From Bacillota bacterium (GTDB lineage Bacteria; Bacillota; Clostridia; Christensenellales; CAG-138), in contig JAEZLG010000081.1 in assembly GCA_023435855.1 (NCBI GenBank), positions 1 to 7,109 of the forward strand: DNA of 7,109 nt, read 5' to 3'. Both the position numbers and the translations under genes were made by a program. Below the pieces are notes generated by a model. That model was not told where the DNA came from and did not search any database. It saw only the letters and a program-made list of their open reading frames with translations. Shown piece after piece: positions 6,702 through 7,109 of this stretch. Within the stretch, counting starts at the first letter, position 1. Each line of letters begins with the position of its first letter.

Positions 6702-7109
6702 ATGAATTTTGTTGCCACCTGCAAACTCGGGCTCGAAGCGCTCGTAGCCGCGGAACTGAGAAAGCTTTCTATCGAAGTCGTGCGCGTAGAAGATGCGCAC
6801 GTCTCGTTTACGGGCGAATATCACGATATGGCGCGGGCGGTTTTATGGCTTCGCACTGCCGAGCGCGTGCTGTTGGAGGTAGGCAGCTTTGAAGCGCGCA
6901 CCTTCGACGAGCTTTTCGAAGGCACAAAGGCACTTCCTTGGAAGAGCTTCCTCGCGCGGGATACATTTATCCACGTCACGGGGAAAAGCGCAAAAAGCAT
7001 GTTGTTTTCGGTGAGCGACTGCCAGAGCATCGTCAAAAAAGCCATCGTAGATAACCTCAAATCAGCATACCGCACGGATGTCTTACCGGAAACGGGCAGG
7101 CGTGTGATT
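6702..7109 (+). CDS. THUMP-domain class I SAM-dependent RNA methyltransferase, 5' part only
   Basis: The frame is open for 136 codons to the window edge. The start NFVATCKLGLEALVAAEL is the family's typical N-terminus. A THUMP RNA-binding region follows, with the signature KSAKSMLFSVSDCQ (about 94-107), then VKKAIVDNL (110-118), and an ETG near 130. This matches Bacillus YpsC and the N-terminal half of E. coli RlmL, which modifies a guanine at N2 in 23S rRNA. The catalytic Rossmann domain should follow outside the window, so activity and exact target are not shown. The start is chosen by homology, since no good ribosome binding site lies 5-12 bases upstream. In-frame TTG 6699 and ATG 6672 are possible alternatives. 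It follows the palindromic element, 140 bases after the TPR gene. Confidence 0.88.
   Translation, partial: MNFVATCKLGLEALVAAELRKLSIEVVRVEDAHVSFTGEYHDMARAVLWLRTAERVLLEVGSFEARTFDELFEGTKALPWKSFLARDTFIHVTGKSAKSMLFSVSDCQSIVKKAIVDNLKSAYRTDVLPETGRRVI

Noticed and set aside
6486..7075. Minus-strand open frames of 112 and 84 codons (6486-6824 and 6821-7075)
   Set aside because: They are antisense to the TPR gene end, the palindrome and the THUMP gene; the plus-strand THUMP motifs account for the coding signal.

Overview
The window looks like ordinary chromosomal DNA from a Gram-positive bacterium of the Firmicutes, most likely a member of the Clostridia. The evidence is a LytR-CpsA-Psr (LCP) cell-wall enzyme, strong GGAGG-type ribosome binding sites, consensus sigma-A promoters, a four-cysteine Hsp33, and a zinc-ribbon/kinase-like membrane protein of a type I associate with clostridial genomes. 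No order or genus can be assigned from this sequence. I see no tRNA, rRNA, CRISPR array, transposase or phage gene. No gene-free stretch exceeds 300 bases; the longest is the 231-base divergent promoter region at 1182-1412.

Layout. Positions 1-1181 hold, on the minus strand, most of an LCP-family gene whose 3' end lies outside the window. Between it and the next gene is a divergent regulatory region. A near-perfect minus-strand promoter (TTGACA, 18 bases, TATAAT) drives the LCP gene, and a hairpin followed by six T lies inside its leader, like an attenuator. An extended -10 promoter faces the other way. From 1413 all genes lie on the plus strand. The first encodes a membrane protein joining a zinc ribbon, a degenerate protein-kinase N-lobe, one membrane helix and a seven-repeat RCC1-type beta-propeller outside the cell. 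Next come a SAM-dependent methyltransferase and, 13 bases later, hslO (the redox chaperone Hsp33). A large tetratricopeptide-repeat (TPR) protein follows. The window ends in the 5' part of a THUMP-type RNA methyltransferase gene. A 79-base imperfect palindrome fills most of the gap before that last gene and looks like a dispersed intergenic repeat.

How the parts may work together. The LCP enzyme acts at the outer face of the membrane, where this family attaches polymers to peptidoglycan. The divergent propeller protein has the overall layout of a PrkC/PknB-like sensor kinase: cytoplasmic kinase-like part, single helix, extracellular sensor. Its kinase half is cut down and has lost key residues. 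Both proteins carry Pro/Thr-rich linkers just outside the membrane, and sharing a control region suggests, but does not prove, a joint envelope role. The methyltransferase and hslO are probably co-transcribed. The TPR and THUMP genes follow at gaps of about 100 and 140 bases and need not be in the same transcript. The most unusual object in the window is the zinc ribbon-pseudokinase-RCC1 fusion, followed by the attenuator-like leader of the LCP gene and the palindromic element.
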